This document shows, piece after piece, positions 8,629 through 17,228 of a stretch of 64,000 nt of DNA. This stretch comes from Bacteroides sp. OM05-12 (GTDB taxonomy: Bacteria; Bacteroidota; Bacteroidia; Bacteroidales; Bacteroidaceae). The notes beneath the pieces were generated by a model. The model was not told where the DNA came from and ran no database searches. It saw only the letters and a program-made list of their open reading frames with translations. The stretch's first letter is position 1. Each line of letters opens with the position of its first letter. Where the stretch lies: the NCBI RefSeq assembly GCF_003438995.1, contig NZ_QSUN01000003.1:1-64000 (forward strand). The letters run 5' to 3'. A program made the position numbers and the translations under genes.

Positions 8629-9922
8629 AATTTTCACTTTTATCAGATATACATAATCCTGATAATACAATAGGTATTAGCATGACAGAATACATAGAGA
8701 ATCCGTCAGATCCTAAACTTTGAATAACTATAATCAATAGAGTCATAAATCCAATTGCCCCCGTCATTACATTTCGGTATTTAAATAAATGTCTAACATA
8801 GAAATAGATTAACATAGCAAATAAAATGAAATAAATTAATCCATATCTAAATAAACGGGTAGCAAAAGCAATATCGTTAGTATCTATCATCGCATTCCTA
8901 TTTAGATATATAGATTTACCAACATTCAATATAAATATATTATGCGGAGATTCTTCATGAATACTGCCAACTCCAAAAAATAATTGGGACTCATCTATTA
9001 AATAATGCCATCTTTCCAATAACACAGCAATTCTATAGTAAAAAGATCCACCAGAATTTAAATCTATATTATTATAATCTATATTCTGGACTAATCTTAT
9101 ATCTTCCATAGTACTAACTCTGTTATTATCACCTTGAAAACGATATTCCAATACAGGATAAAACAATATAAAAGCTAATAAAAAATAGACGATAACACTC
9201 CTCATTTTTTTTAATTTATGAGCTGCCACAAGATAGACTATATTTGAAATAGCAAAAGCAATAATAGCGCCTCTAATCATTGGCATTATGAATAATACTA
9301 AATAAAATATTATCCAAAGAGTTCGATTATTTCTGATTTTTTCATAAAATAAATACAACAAAATAGGTATAGTCAATATTGGAGTATTAGTGTATCTAGA
9401 AATACCATCAACATACCTGTTAGAATCAGCCATCAAATCACTTTTTTGCAAAATGCCATATACCCCAACAAACTGCAATATATAAAATATACCCGCTATG
9501 GTAGTCATTATAAATAAAAACTTAAATGAGGCTTTCAAAGATTTAGCAGGCACGTTTCTAAACACAAAATAATATAAATAAAATAAGTCCATTCTCCAGA
9601 CCTTAAATGCATAAAGAAAAGATTCTTTACCGGATAAAACTGTATAGACTCCAATTAAAAAGAAATAAAATAGTAATAATAAAGTAAACAAAGCTATTTT
9701 ATCATTTTTACATGAGAAAAAGTGTCTACCTCTACTAAATTCAAATATTGAAATCAGAACTAGCAATATCAATAAACAATCTGTTACTTTCAATATAGTC
9801 TCAGGAAATATCGCAAAGCCTCCAGAAACTAGCGTAACAAATAATTTAATAAAAAGAGAGAAGTGTCTTTTAGAATAACTTAAAAATGCTAATAATATTA
9901 ATAGTATATATATTAATGACAT
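8594..9922 (-). CDS. Wzy-like capsular repeat-unit polymerase, O-antigen ligase/polymerase type
   Basis: A 442-residue integral membrane protein with about ten to twelve hydrophobic segments. A large loop lies near residues 255-330 (FQGDNNRVST to GVGSIHEESPHNIFILNVG), which would face the periplasm. Conserved-looking motifs in that loop, RWHYLIDESQLFFGVGS and ESPHNIF, resemble the PHN region of Wzy and ligase proteins. In Wzy-dependent capsules this enzyme joins flipped repeat units at the periplasmic face. It is the only such candidate in the locus and pairs with the flippase at 11931-13490, which argues for a Wzx/Wzy route. Sequence identity among Wzy proteins is low, so the call rests on topology and context. 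Confidence 0.8.
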   Translation of the reverse strand: MSLIYILLILLAFLSYSKRHFSLFIKLFVTLVSGGFAIFPETILKVTDCLLILLVLISIFEFSRGRHFFSCKNDKIALFTLLLLFYFFLIGVYTVLSGKESFLYAFKVWRMDLFYLYYFVFRNVPAKSLKASFKFLFIMTTIAGIFYILQFVGVYGILQKSDLMADSNRYVDGISRYTNTPILTIPILLYLFYEKIRNNRTLWIIFYLVLFIMPMIRGAIIAFAISNIVYLVAAHKLKKMRSVIVYFLLAFILFYPVLEYRFQGDNNRVSTMEDIRLVQNIDYNNIDLNSGGSFYYRIAVLLERWHYLIDESQLFFGVGSIHEESPHNIFILNVGKSIYLNRNAMIDTNDIAFATRLFRYGLIYFILFAMLIYFYVRHLFKYRNVMTGAIGFMTLLIIVIQSLGSDGFSMYSVMLIPIVLSGLCISDKSENYGTCRNSNIEL

Positions 9923-9927
9923 ATATT

Positions 9928-10932
9928 TTATTTTTCATGTGATAATATTCTCTGAAAATATGCAGTTACATACAAGATAGTTCTATGTAATATATAAGCT
10001 AATATAAAAGATATGCAAAAAAGTCCACAAACGTACAAAAGCTTATGAGATTTAGGATAAAAAGGAAGAGCAGAAAACAAATGAAGATGAACCAAATATA
10101 ATTCCAGGCTCAGACGTCCACAAAAAGAAAAAAATCGACAAAAAATAAGAGAGATAACATTAAAAATAACAGCACATAATAAACATAGTCCTGGAGTTAT
10201 TAAAACGAAAGGAATTTGCTGAACTCCACTTCCAAGTTTAAACCACATTGTATGTTGTTTAACAAAATAAAGCAATATCAATCCCACACACATAAACAAC
10301 CAAGATATATAAGCTAAATTAATTTTATTTTCATTTATTAATTTCCCCATATATATGCCAACCACAAATATAGGAACTCTTGCAATAAAGAAAAATCTAA
10401 TATCATCTAATTGAAAATGAGTAAAATAAAGAGAAACTATAATCATTAAACAGGAAATAGAACTAATGCTTAATATAAAAATGACAGGAAATGATTCTAT
10501 AGCTTTATACAATAAAGGAAAAAATAAATAAAGCATTAAAATTGCAGGAATATACCAATCATAATAAGATGTATTCAGCCAATAACCAATAGTAGTAATA
10601 TTATAAAATATATCTAATATTGACATCTTCGATAAAATACCATATACGATATTTACAACAATATAAGTTGGGAGAATTCTAATAACCCTACGAATATAAA
10701 AACTTTTTAGATTTATACTTTTACGAAAAGAAAAATAGAGTCCTAATCCTGATAAAAACAAAAAGATATCCACACCTCCGTATCCAATACCCAAAATCGG
10801 AGATAATATTGAAAAATTAAAAATTAATGGTCCTTTCGCTACTAAATGAAAAAACATAACCCAAAGAATAGCAACCCCCATTAATTCACTTCTATAGCGA
10901 CTAACTAAATTAAAATTTATAGTTTTATTCAT
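9928..10932 (-). CDS. Acyltransferase family 3 membrane protein
   Basis: A 334-residue polytopic membrane protein of the acyltransferase-3 family, which moves acyl (often acetyl) groups across the inner membrane to sugars. The N-terminus RSELMGVAILWVMFFHL carries the family's conserved basic residue and histidine. GVDIFLFLSGLGLYFS near residue 53 is the second hallmark, and YDWYIPAILMLYLFFPLL near 123 the third. About ten hydrophobic segments follow. Length is normal. It lies 5 bases before the polymerase gene, so both are probably translated from one message. It is intact, unlike the second acyltransferase in this locus at 13523-14508. Confidence 0.88.
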   Translation of the reverse strand: MNKTINFNLVSRYRSELMGVAILWVMFFHLVAKGPLIFNFSILSPILGIGYGGVDIFLFLSGLGLYFSFRKSINLKSFYIRRVIRILPTYIVVNIVYGILSKMSILDIFYNITTIGYWLNTSYYDWYIPAILMLYLFFPLLYKAIESFPVIFILSISSISCLMIIVSLYFTHFQLDDIRFFFIARVPIFVVGIYMGKLINENKINLAYISWLFMCVGLILLYFVKQHTMWFKLGSGVQQIPFVLITPGLCLLCAVIFNVISLIFCRFFSFCGRLSLELYLVHLHLFSALPFYPKSHKLLYVCGLFCISFILAYILHRTILYVTAYFQRILSHEK

Positions 10933-10986
10933 TTCTTATCATCTAATATTCAAACAATTGGGACACAACGCTAAATATATTTTAAA

Positions 10987-11910
10987 CTATTTCCCATAAA
11001 GTCTAAACATATCAACAAATTTAACAAATATATATTTTATGGAATTCTTAACTTTCAACAGATAGTCTCTTCTTTCATTTTCAGGTACTACTTCTCCAGA
11101 AGAAATATATGATAAATATTTCTTATATAAGCTTTTATACTCATGGCATGTTTCAAATAACCATGGCTTATTCCAATTCGTAAAATGAATAATAGCAGGA
11201 TGTCTACGGGCTTCTCTCCATTGTTGCAAATGTTTTGCTATTACATTATAATGCAAGCCATAACAATGATTAGTTACATTATAACGTAAATGCAAACTAT
11301 AAATTTTATTCGCAAAAACAGAATTTATGACATCTTGATCATTTATTTTCATTCTATCTTTGTTTTCATTTATAAATTTAAGAAATAAATGTTGAGAATC
11401 AGCTTTTCTCCACTCTTCCAAATTTATCAACATAAAGCCTGAGTTTATATATGGAGATTCTTGAGGAATATGGCAACGTTCTTTATGTGAAATACAAGAT
11501 GGACAATCTTCGACTCCTGCTATAGCATATCCTGTTAAATCTAGATCAAAACACTCTTGCAAGCGATCAACAACTAATAAATCAACATCTAGATATAATA
11601 CTTTATCAAGAATTAATGGTAACTTAGACGGAATAAAAAGTTTTAAAAAAGTAAATTTTGACCATTCACCAATATTTTCAAAATCATCCAGTTCCGAAGC
11701 ATTAACTGTTATTAAATCAAATTCAGCATTTACTTTTCTACAAACCTTAATTATTTTTTGAGTATTTATTTGAGAAAAACCGCATGAAATCAAATAAATA
11801 TGAAAGTATAAAGTTTTGTTTGTTTCAAATAAAGATTGTAAAGTTACCGCAGCATAAGATGCATAATTATCATCAGCTATCAATACTACATTATACATTT
11901 TTACTTGCAT
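10987..11910 (-). CDS. Glycosyltransferase family 8
   Basis: A 307-residue retaining glycosyltransferase of family 8, the group of LPS galactosyl- and glucosyltransferases. The start NVVLIADDNYASYAAVTLQS contains the nucleotide-binding Asp pair. The metal-binding DVD is at residues 108-110 (VLYLDVDLLV). YINSGFMLINLEEWR near 155 and HFTNWNKPW near 240 are the family's acceptor and phosphate contacts. Met1 or Met5 could start. A soluble or peripheral cytoplasmic enzyme, it probably adds a hexose to the repeat unit. It sits between the flippase gene and the intact acyltransferase gene on the same strand. Confidence 0.92.
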   Translation of the reverse strand: MQVKMYNVVLIADDNYASYAAVTLQSLFETNKTLYFHIYLISCGFSQINTQKIIKVCRKVNAEFDLITVNASELDDFENIGEWSKFTFLKLFIPSKLPLILDKVLYLDVDLLVVDRLQECFDLDLTGYAIAGVEDCPSCISHKERCHIPQESPYINSGFMLINLEEWRKADSQHLFLKFINENKDRMKINDQDVINSVFANKIYSLHLRYNVTNHCYGLHYNVIAKHLQQWREARRHPAIIHFTNWNKPWLFETCHEYKSLYKKYLSYISSGEVVPENERRDYLLKVKNSIKYIFVKFVDMFRLYGK

Positions 11911-11930
11911 ACAAAACAGTATATAAAGAA

Positions 11931-13490
11931 TTAATTTTTAACAAAAGAAAAATAAATAGATTTGATTTTTTTACAAAGTATACTTCGTTCATTCTTCAAT
12001 AACCCTAACAAAAAAATAGAAATAGATGTAAAAAACAACGATAATAAGACAATAACTACAAATGAAATAAAATCATTGGAATTAAATATATAAAATGAGG
12101 TTAGTGAGAACATAAAAGAGGCTAGTGAAGTCAATAATATCGGAACAATTACATTCTTCAAATAATCAATTATTGGATATTTTATCATAGGAAGTATCAT
12201 TCTTATCCTTATAGACATAGCAATAATTTCAATGAGCAAATGTGTAAAAAAAACAAATTCCGGAGGATAACCCAATCTTAAAAATATATATGCTATAGGA
12301 ACTATCAATAACATGATTCCTCCCTGAAACAATTGAAAAAGCTTTATATTCCCTGTTGCTTGTACAGATGTTATTAATGGCCTTGATAATGAACCTACTA
12401 AAGTAATTATAATAATAATTCTCAAAAAAGTCACAGAATATTCTGGAATTGTCCCAAGCCACAATTTCAAAAGATAAGAAGTATTAACAAAAACAGGAAG
12501 AGAAATCAACAACACTAAAAAAAAAGAAAGCTTACTTCCAAATTCTATTAACTTATGCATTTTAACTAATTCTTCTTGAGCATAATATTTAATTATTTGA
12601 GGATTCATTGCCATCTGAAAATTAGAATAAAAACTAGAAATAGCCCCATTCATTTGATAAGCAATACCACGAGCTGTATTAACAATTGGACCAAAAAACA
12701 TATTTAATAATATATTTAATCCTGTATTTATACCCATTAGCGCTAAATGTTCTATTGAATTCCAACCCGCGAAAGAAAACATTGAAACAAAAAGTTTTTT
12801 ATCAAATAATAAATTAACTCTAACTTCTTCAAAATTTCTCCGACAATACAAACCGTAAATAAACCTGTCTAATAACAATACGAGCATTAATAATATTGCA
12901 TATAATACCAAACGATCCCCTTTATAATAACATAATAAAACAGATATTGAAAATTTCAAAATGGAATCTATAATAGCTATAAAAGCAAAAGTTCCCATCT
13001 TCTCATGGGCTATTATTGCAGAATTATAAGGAACACTTATAATACCAATCACACAAGAAATAATAGAAATTTGATATACCCAGCATGCAGCATAAAATCT
13101 ATCTGACGGAATCACTAGTTTATTATATAGAAACCAAAGCCCAATAGTTTCACTTAAGATTATTATCAATATAGCTAATAAAGCATGTGTCAATAAACTT
13201 GTAGAAAATATTTTTTTTAATCGTATCAGATTCTCTTTACCTAATTCAAACGTAAGAAATCTAGAAACAGATGAAGACATTGTCGCATTAAAAAAAGTGA
13301 ACATCGTAACAACTCCCCCTACAACATTATAGATTCCATAATCAACAATTCCTAAAGACTTTAAAATATATCTTGAAGAAAGCAAGCCTAGCCCCATTGT
13401 TAAGAACATACGAATATATAATAACAATGTATTTTTAAGAATTTTATTATTATTAGAAACCGTCATCCCTAGATTATTCAAAATACACAT
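11931..13490 (-). CDS. Wzx-type oligosaccharide flippase (MOP superfamily)
   Basis: A 519-residue membrane protein with about 14 predicted transmembrane segments, the usual number for polysaccharide flippases of the MOP superfamily. The N-terminal stretch RMFLTMGLGLLSSRYILKSLGIVDYGIYNVVGG is shaped like known Wzx/PST proteins (glycine-rich first helix pair), and SVPYNSAIIAHEKMG follows in the middle. It should move undecaprenyl-linked repeat units across the inner membrane for polymerisation by the Wzy-like protein. It is much more hydrophobic and A+T-rich in coding than the housekeeping genes to the right. A 32-base gap separates it from the broken acyltransferase gene upstream. Confidence 0.9.
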   Translation of the reverse strand: MCILNNLGMTVSNNNKILKNTLLLYIRMFLTMGLGLLSSRYILKSLGIVDYGIYNVVGGVVTMFTFFNATMSSSVSRFLTFELGKENLIRLKKIFSTSLLTHALLAILIIILSETIGLWFLYNKLVIPSDRFYAACWVYQISIISCVIGIISVPYNSAIIAHEKMGTFAFIAIIDSILKFSISVLLCYYKGDRLVLYAILLMLVLLLDRFIYGLYCRRNFEEVRVNLLFDKKLFVSMFSFAGWNSIEHLALMGINTGLNILLNMFFGPIVNTARGIAYQMNGAISSFYSNFQMAMNPQIIKYYAQEELVKMHKLIEFGSKLSFFLVLLISLPVFVNTSYLLKLWLGTIPEYSVTFLRIIIIITLVGSLSRPLITSVQATGNIKLFQLFQGGIMLLIVPIAYIFLRLGYPPEFVFFTHLLIEIIAMSIRIRMILPMIKYPIIDYLKNVIVPILLTSLASFMFSLTSFYIFNSNDFISFVVIVLLSLFFTSISIFLLGLLKNERSILCKKIKSIYFSFVKN

Positions 13491-13522
13491 TAATAATCAC
13501 ACTAAAATCTTTTTATTAATTC

Positions 13523-14508
13523 TTATAGACCTATCTTTCTTTCTATAAAATGTGATACTTTTATATCAATATTATTATATAATAATTTCCGAATTAATTC
13601 TAACAGCAAACAAACTCCTATCAAAACATTAACTTTAAATATAGTTACTTCAATCGAAGAATTAAATATATTAAGAAGATCAACCATTACATAATCTCTA
13701 AAATTCACATGATCTGTAATTAAATATATAGAAAATACACCTTTTAATATATAATTAATATTTCTATTACTCCACAAAAATCTATTACAGAACAGTACCA
13801 GACTAATTGCCATCAATAAAACTAAAAAATCGCAATTACTTAATAATAGACGCAGTCCTTCATCATAACTTTTCCAATAAAATAGAGACACTAAACTCAA
13901 GAAGAAGAATAATATACAGAGAAAAGTTTTATAATTTATCTTATCTAATAATAGAAATGGATACATAGCCATATATCGTCCTAATAAATAAACTAATAAC
14001 AAATTATAAATTGAAGTACCTAAAGATAACCCTATAAATGAACCTATATATATCACACAAGCATATATGAACAATATTATTTGAAATTTTTTCTTCGTTA
14101 TCGTCCTTATTCCATCCTCTAATATAGGACTTATTAGATAAATAATAAAATAGGCTTTTAAAAACCACCAATATCCTCCATTTGATATCGGGAAAAAACT
14201 TTTAATGACATCATTTATAGTTATATTCTTTAGATATAGTAGACAAAACATGCTATTATTACAGACCAAAATAAAACTTGATTAAATAAAGAAATAAGTG
14301 AATTAAGTTTAAATCGAATACCATAATATCCAGAAATAAACATAAAACCAGTAACTCCAACATAACTAAAGCTAAGAAGTAAAATATTTAAATAAGGATA
14401 TGTTGAATATGTATCATTTTGATAATGAAGTCCATGCACAAACACATGTTGCAGAACAATTAAAAACATAAAGAAAAAACGTAGGACTTCAATACTACTT
14501 TTTCTCAT
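13523..14508 (-). pseudogene. Acyltransferase family 3, broken by a frameshift
   Basis: Two overlapping frames together make one acyltransferase-3 protein. The first, 14508 down to 14230 (92 residues), has the N-terminal hallmark EVLRFFFMFLIVLQHVFVHG and FMFISGYYGIRF. The second, up to about 14269 and down to 13523, has the next hallmark GGYWWFLKAYFIIYLISPIL and the remaining helices. The join falls between 14233 and 14269; a single base missing there (a minus-one shift) would reconnect VYY to LKNITIND. The combined length of about 330 residues is normal. No slippery homopolymer is visible at the join, so programmed frameshifting or phase variation is not suggested. The first frame overlaps the preceding GT4 gene by 14 bases. 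Confidence 0.85.
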
Positions 14509-15634
14509 AATTATCTAATATTATTTTATTTACCTTACTTCCCCAAACATCCCAATTAAAACGAGTTTCAAACAGCTCTCTTGAGTTATTGGAATAGTAA
14601 CTTAGTTTCTTATTTTGTATAGTTTCAACTATTTTTTCTGCAAAATCAACAGCTATTGAATCTAAAGAAAATGCAAAACCGTTAAAATCATTAATGACAT
14701 ATGATGGAACACCCCCTGTTGCATAAGAAAATATAGGCAGTCCAAAAGCGCATGCTTCACAATTTACAATTCCATGACATTCAGCCCTTGTCGGGAAAAT
14801 AAAAAAATCTGCATTTGAAAGTTCTTCATAAAATAAATTCAAATCTTTTGGATTATTCTTATTTAGCTTACCTAAACATCTTACTCTTTTATCTTTCTGA
14901 ATCCTAATTTCTGGGGTACCACCTATTATTGTCAAACAAGTATTCACACCATATTTTTCATTTAACAAAACTAATGTATCATAAGCAACATCAATGCCCT
15001 TACGTTTTACATCAAAACCTATAAAAATCATATTATAAATAGATTTATTCAAATATGTATGTTCATTAAATGACGCATCAGAATAAACATTTGCTCCCGA
15101 TTCAATAAGTGATATTTTATGAAAATCTACATTTGGGTAATATCTTTTTGCTCCATCTATCACCCATTGGCTTGGAGCAAACATACATTTTATGTTTTCA
15201 AGAGTTTTCTCTTCCACTTGATCTCCCCATTTTACAAAACACTGTGGAATATTATAAATATAATAATCAATCAACAAATGAAATAATCCATCACTTCGAT
15301 AATATATCGGTTTATCGGTCTTCAGATATGCAATATTCATACAATCAAAACTAAATATTGCATCATATTGATATTCTTTTAACTGTATTTGTATAGATCT
15401 ACAGCGCATTTTTGACAATAAAGGATTATGTTCCGTCACTCCATAACCCATTTTGTTCATAAGACGTAATGTTTTAGCTACTAATTTATAAAAAAAAGAT
15501 GCCCCCCCTTTTAATTCAGGTTTTATCCAAATAACTTCATAATATTTCAATAATTGATTATATATACTATATATGATCCCACTTCTGATAAGTTTATCAG
15601 AGGGATCAGGGATAGATATCATGATTATTCTCAT
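14495..15634 (-). CDS. Glycosyltransferase family 4 (first sugar-transfer gene of the locus)
   Basis: A 379-residue GT4 enzyme. The N-terminal domain reads MRIIMISIPDPSDKLIRSGI and carries a family-like DAIFSFD strand. The C-terminal domain begins near residue 190 with IFIGFDVKRKGIDVAYD, the usual start of the second Rossmann fold, followed by CLTIIGG. The donor-site E-x7-E is ECHGIVNCE near residue 290, followed by ACAFGLPIFSYATGGVPSYV. All GT4 landmarks are present, so I expect it to be active if expressed. It is the first structural gene after upxZ, separated from it by 157 bases in which I see no other gene. Confidence 0.9.
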   Translation of the reverse strand: MRIIMISIPDPSDKLIRSGIIYSIYNQLLKYYEVIWIKPELKGGASFFYKLVAKTLRLMNKMGYGVTEHNPLLSKMRCRSIQIQLKEYQYDAIFSFDCMNIAYLKTDKPIYYRSDGLFHLLIDYYIYNIPQCFVKWGDQVEEKTLENIKCMFAPSQWVIDGAKRYYPNVDFHKISLIESGANVYSDASFNEHTYLNKSIYNMIFIGFDVKRKGIDVAYDTLVLLNEKYGVNTCLTIIGGTPEIRIQKDKRVRCLGKLNKNNPKDLNLFYEELSNADFFIFPTRAECHGIVNCEACAFGLPIFSYATGGVPSYVINDFNGFAFSLDSIAVDFAEKIVETIQNKKLSYYSNNSRELFETRFNWDVWGSKVNKIILDNYEKK

Positions 15635-15791
15635 CTTACTTTCTTATTATAAAAGTTTTCAACTTCTAAATTTTTCATTTTCTGAAAATCAAAAAACAAT
15701 ACATCCACAGTACTATTACCTTTTTGGACCCTCTAATAAAAAAATATTTATATTTAATGGATGCATTATACTAGCTATTCAACCTAATTTT

Positions 15792-16247
15792 CTATTCTTT
15801 CATACATTTCACCCCCTCAACAACTTCCTTTTCCTCCTCCAAAAGCTCTCTCCCACCCCAACTATCTATAATCTCACAAGCTTCTTTCAACAGCTCTTCA
15901 TCACCAGCCACTCCATAACAATAAGTGAGTAATTGGCACTTTAATAAAGAAGCAGGAAGCTCGTCAAGCACATAAAGTGCACGATCCAGTATTTGTTGTT
16001 TCTGTTGTTCTACAGGATTGCCATACATAGTGACTGTATAGCTCATCAGCAAAGCGACACAAATGGCAGCCTCTTCTTCGGGAGTTTCACCTTTGGCTTT
16101 GAGTAGGGCACGACTTTGGCGACACACTTCCCGATTCAAACGGGAAAGGTCATCGGCATAGACCATACCGTCAGCTTCTCCAAGACGGAGTAGTTCACGA
16201 GAAGCACGTCGCAGTTCTTCTATCTTTTTATATAATGTGGGATTCAT
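15792..16247 (-). CDS. upxZ: UpxZ family inhibitor of capsule transcription antitermination
   Basis: A small acidic, helical protein of about 151 residues encoded second in the operon, the fixed place of UpxZ in Bacteroides capsule loci. In B. fragilis, UpxZ proteins block UpxY antiterminators of other capsule loci, so that one capsule dominates. I use the ATG at 16247 (MNPTLYKKIEELRRAS), two bases after the upxY stop; an upstream ATG at 16274, overlapping upxY, is also possible and gives 160 residues. No enzyme motif is visible. The call rests on position, size and composition, with residues such as LLRLGEADGM and EEEAAICVALLMSYT resembling the family. Confidence 0.85.
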   Translation of the reverse strand: MNPTLYKKIEELRRASRELLRLGEADGMVYADDLSRLNREVCRQSRALLKAKGETPEEEAAICVALLMSYTVTMYGNPVEQQKQQILDRALYVLDELPASLLKCQLLTYCYGVAGDEELLKEACEIIDSWGGRELLEEEKEVVEGVKCMKE

Positions 16248-16249
16248 TG

Positions 16250-16801
16250 TTATTCCAGTTTCATGCAATACCATTTCGGTATATGAATCATGACACCTAG
16301 ATTGGCTACAATAATAACTACGTAATAACGGTTTTTATAACGGGTGAGCTTACCAACCAGACCGGTAAATACACCGTGAATGACACGGACTTTCTGTCCC
16401 GGTCGGGATTCCGCAGTGGCGGCATCAACGTAAAGTGTTCCTGTGTAATTGGGATCGCAAATAGCTCTGATCTCTACCATCTCGCTATCCGGTATCTCAT
16501 AGCATTTGCGTGTATCACGATGGCGGATTAAAATGACGGGAAAAGGACACTCATCTATGATTTTAAGCAACTCTCGCTCATCGAGTGTCTTTGCTAAAAA
16601 TAACAAGTTGTGTATGGCGGGAGTGAGTACACGATGTCTCTTGCCATCAAGCGTAATCTGCTCCACGTAACGCATCGGAATAAAGTAGGTTAATCCTCTC
16701 TTTTCGAAAAACTCTCCTACCCGTTCTTCTTTGCAATGGAGCGTTTGAATCGCATACCATGTATTTACTTTTATTTTCTTGCTATTTTCGCTTTCATCCA
16801 T
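16250..16801 (-). CDS. upxY: UpxY family transcription antiterminator (NusG/RfaH-like)
   Basis: A 183-residue NusG-like protein. The N-terminal NGN domain starts at NTWYAIQTLHCKEERV (residue 13) and includes FIPMRYVEQ. A KOW-type domain follows near residues 130-165 (PGQKVRVIHGVFTGLVGKL). In B. fragilis, each UpxY acts on its own capsule operon and prevents early termination in the untranslated leader. It is the first gene after the invertible promoter, with a leader of about 190 bases once the promoter is turned to ON. In the orientation present here no promoter on this strand is visible upstream, so it should be little expressed. Confidence 0.93.
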   Translation of the reverse strand: MDESENSKKIKVNTWYAIQTLHCKEERVGEFFEKRGLTYFIPMRYVEQITLDGKRHRVLTPAIHNLLFLAKTLDERELLKIIDECPFPVILIRHRDTRKCYEIPDSEMVEIRAICDPNYTGTLYVDAATAESRPGQKVRVIHGVFTGLVGKLTRYKNRYYVVIIVANLGVMIHIPKWYCMKLE

Positions 16802-16936
16802 TCATCTTACCATATCTTATTTTATATTGATTATTTACTACAACTGTTTAATTTAAAGCATAGACCTTCCTGACACCCACTGACGTTATTGGTCTGTGAA
16901 TCAAGTGATAAGTCCCATAAGGTAATAGCCTTTTTG
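16802..16936 (-). other. Untranslated leader of the capsule operon
   Basis: Between the invertible segment and the upxY start lie 135 bases with no gene. On the minus strand they contain a possible stem (AGACC at 16891-16895 pairing with GGTCT at 16862-16866) around two copies of GTCAG. UpxY is known to act on such leaders in B. fragilis. The exact recognition element cannot be identified from this sequence alone. Confidence 0.5.
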
Positions 16937-16957
16937 TCCTACCTCTATATAAGAGGT
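16937..16957. repeat. Left inverted repeat of the invertible promoter
   Basis: 21 bases that are the exact reverse complement of 17156-17176. The core ACCTCTATATAAGAGGT is palindromic around ATATA. Outside it, ATAGCCTT at 16925-16932 pairs with AAGGCTAT at 16964-16971, extending the dyad in this orientation only. Confidence 0.92.
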
Positions 16958-17083
16958 AAGAATAAGGCTATAAACGGTTATATTATAATTCGTTAGGGAA
17001 TAGATAAAGAGAGATGTCTCTTTCTGAAAAGGAAGAATTTAACGTAAAATATAGTAGATTACGCAAGAAAATAACTATTAAAG

Positions 17084-17116
17084 TTTATGGTATTTCATTT
17101 GTTTATACTACCTTTG
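17084..17116 (+). promoter_or_regulatory. Promoter inside the invertible segment, pointing right
   Basis: TACCTTTG at 17109-17116 fits the Bacteroides -7 consensus TAnnTTTG exactly. Upstream, TTTA at 17084-17087 is spaced 21 bases away and is a plausible but imperfect -33 element. No CAAAnnTA (the same element on the other strand) occurs between the repeats, which is why the segment is called OFF for the capsule. Confidence 0.72.
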
Positions 17117-17155
17117 CGACGTTTTAGTACTGTGTCTACCACCTCTATGAGTACA

Positions 17156-17176
17156 ACCTCTTATATAGAGGTAGGA
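17156..17176. repeat. Right inverted repeat of the invertible promoter
   Basis: Exact reverse complement of the left repeat over 21 bases. A partial extra copy of the half-site, CCACCTCTATGAG, lies just inside at 17140-17150 and may be a leftover or an accessory site. The bases 17177-17228 between this repeat and the end of oxyR hold nothing I can name. Confidence 0.92.
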
Positions 17177-17228
17177 AAATCACTGTTAAATATTTTACCG
17201 TGAATACTTTGACAAAAGAATGTAATAT

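Larger units (their letters stand above)
16937..17176. promoter_or_regulatory. Invertible capsule promoter segment, apparently in the OFF orientation
   Basis: A 240-bp segment is bounded by two perfect 21-bp inverted repeats, with 198 bases between them. Each repeat is itself a palindrome (ACCTCT-ATATA-AGAGGT). This matches the phase-variable capsule promoters of B. fragilis in layout, size and place in front of upxY. The only good -7 element inside points right, away from the capsule genes. Turning the segment would put that element about 190 bases upstream of upxY on the minus strand. No recombinase gene is encoded nearby, so inversion would need a trans-acting enzyme such as the serine recombinase Mpi of B. 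fragilis. Confidence 0.88.

Noticed and set aside
14230..14269. Programmed frameshifting in the acyltransferase gene
   Set aside because: No slippery run or following stem is visible at the overlap, so a plain mutation or read error is simpler.
17139..17150. A third recombination site inside the invertible segment
   Set aside because: Only half of the palindrome (CCACCTCTATGAG) is present, against perfect 21-bp matches at the two ends.
1..17228. Capsule locus as a recently acquired genomic island with ends and integrase
   Set aside because: The lower G+C and unusual gene content fit transfer, but no integrase, tRNA gene or attachment repeat is visible on the side that is in view. Capsule loci are commonly of this composition.
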